DNA of 64,000 nt from Bacillus halotolerans (GTDB lineage: Bacteria > Bacillota > Bacilli > Bacillales > Bacillaceae): the NCBI RefSeq assembly GCF_001517105.1, contig NZ_LPVF01000008.1:248001-312000 (forward strand), read 5' to 3'. Position 1 is the stretch's first letter. The number at the start of each line of letters is the position of its first letter. Positions 63,730 through 64,000 of this stretch are shown one piece after another. The notes below the pieces were generated by a model. It worked only from the letters and a program-made list of their open reading frames with translations, did not search any database and was not told the DNA's origin. The position numbers were made by a program, and so were the translations under genes.

Positions 63730-64000
63730 TTATTTTGTCCCTTTCTGAATGGCCTTCCAGAAGGATTCCGATTCGTGTCCTAAAGCATAGACAGAGACAC
63801 CGGCTATTTTATATTGTTTCGCCAGACGGCTTTTTGTTTCGATTGTTTTTTCATTTTCATACCAAACGACATGTTTATGTTTCTTTTTGTCAGTGTAAGA
63901 AAACGTCATAGAACCTGTTTTTTTATTGAATGCCGACTTTGCTTTCTGCTTCTTAATGAGGGACTTGATGTCATTCCATTCCTTCGCTGAGCTGCTGATT
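63730..64000 (-). CDS. yvbX: YvbX, glycoside hydrolase family 18-like, C-terminal part
   Basis: Ninety codons of a minus-strand gene run from the window edge to the TAA at 63730-63732. The segments SAFNKKTGSMTFSYTD, VVWYENEKTIETKSRLA and AGVSVYALGHES match the end of the GH18 barrel, as in spore-cortex/cell-wall SleL- or YvbX-type proteins with LysM or related partners. The catalytic DxxDxDxE part lies outside the window. Position before yvbW fits yvbX. Confidence 0.8.
   Translation of the reverse strand, partial: ISSSAKEWNDIKSLIKKQKAKSAFNKKTGSMTFSYTDKKKHKHVVWYENEKTIETKSRLAKQYKIAGVSVYALGHESESFWKAIQKGTK

Overview
The window comes from a Bacillus subtilis-group chromosome. Gene content, gene order and protein sequences follow the yvgO-to-yvbX segment of B. 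subtilis as I remember it, while many proteins show scattered substitutions, so it looks like a close relative or a divergent strain rather than the laboratory strain. Strong Shine-Dalgarno sequences, frequent TTG/GTG starts and abundant intrinsic terminators fit this. All comparisons with B. subtilis 168 are from memory, not from a search.

Layout. 1-8.7 kb: the end of yvgO, the antiporter gene nhaK, the sulfite reductase operon cysJ-cysI, and helD. 8.7-12 kb: an accessory secreted-protein gene, yvgT, and the thiol-oxidase pair bdbD-bdbC. 11.8-17.2 kb: metal homeostasis, with cadA behind a CzrA-like operator, copZ-copA behind a CsoR operator, and csoR. 17.3-25.2 kb: iolW, azoR2, yvaC, an inserted GntR-regulator/EamA-transporter pair, yvaF-yvaE-yvaD and yvaG. 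25.2-26.85 kb: a decayed accessory region holding a small membrane protein gene, a broken secreted-protein gene, overlapping micro-ORFs and the C-terminal remnant of a phage-type integrase that ends at the tmRNA gene. 26.85-31.5 kb: the trans-translation and RNA-decay cluster ssrA, smpB, rnr, yvaK, secG. 31.6-35.9 kb: yvaM, three small Xre-type regulators (one frameshifted), catR and the chemoreceptor gene yvaQ. 35.9-44.5 kb: two paralogous compatible-solute ABC operons, opuBABCD and opuCABCD, each facing a GbsR-family regulator gene. 44.6-48.6 kb: yvbH, yvbI, yvbJ, yvbK. 48.6-55.9 kb: the glycolytic block cggR-gapA-pgk-tpiA-gpmI-eno with the CggR operator. 56-59 kb: the arabinose genes araE and araR. 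58.9-64 kb: yvbT, yvbU, yvbV, the T-box-controlled permease gene yvbW, and the 3' end of yvbX.

Working together. CsoR senses copper and controls copZA; CopZ hands Cu(I) to CopA. CggR couples glycolytic intermediates to transcription of the triose-phosphate enzymes. SmpB, tmRNA and RNase R form the ribosome-rescue and decay set. OpuB and OpuC import choline or glycine betaine-type solutes, and their promoters share the same inverted repeat. AraR represses araE through operators in the shared intergenic region. Most of the window is conserved core. The parts most worth a second look are the tmRNA-adjacent decayed element, the GntR/EamA pair with its operator-like palindrome, a second CsoR-like box in front of copA, the poly-A frameshift in yvaN, and a repeat-bearing pgk leader.
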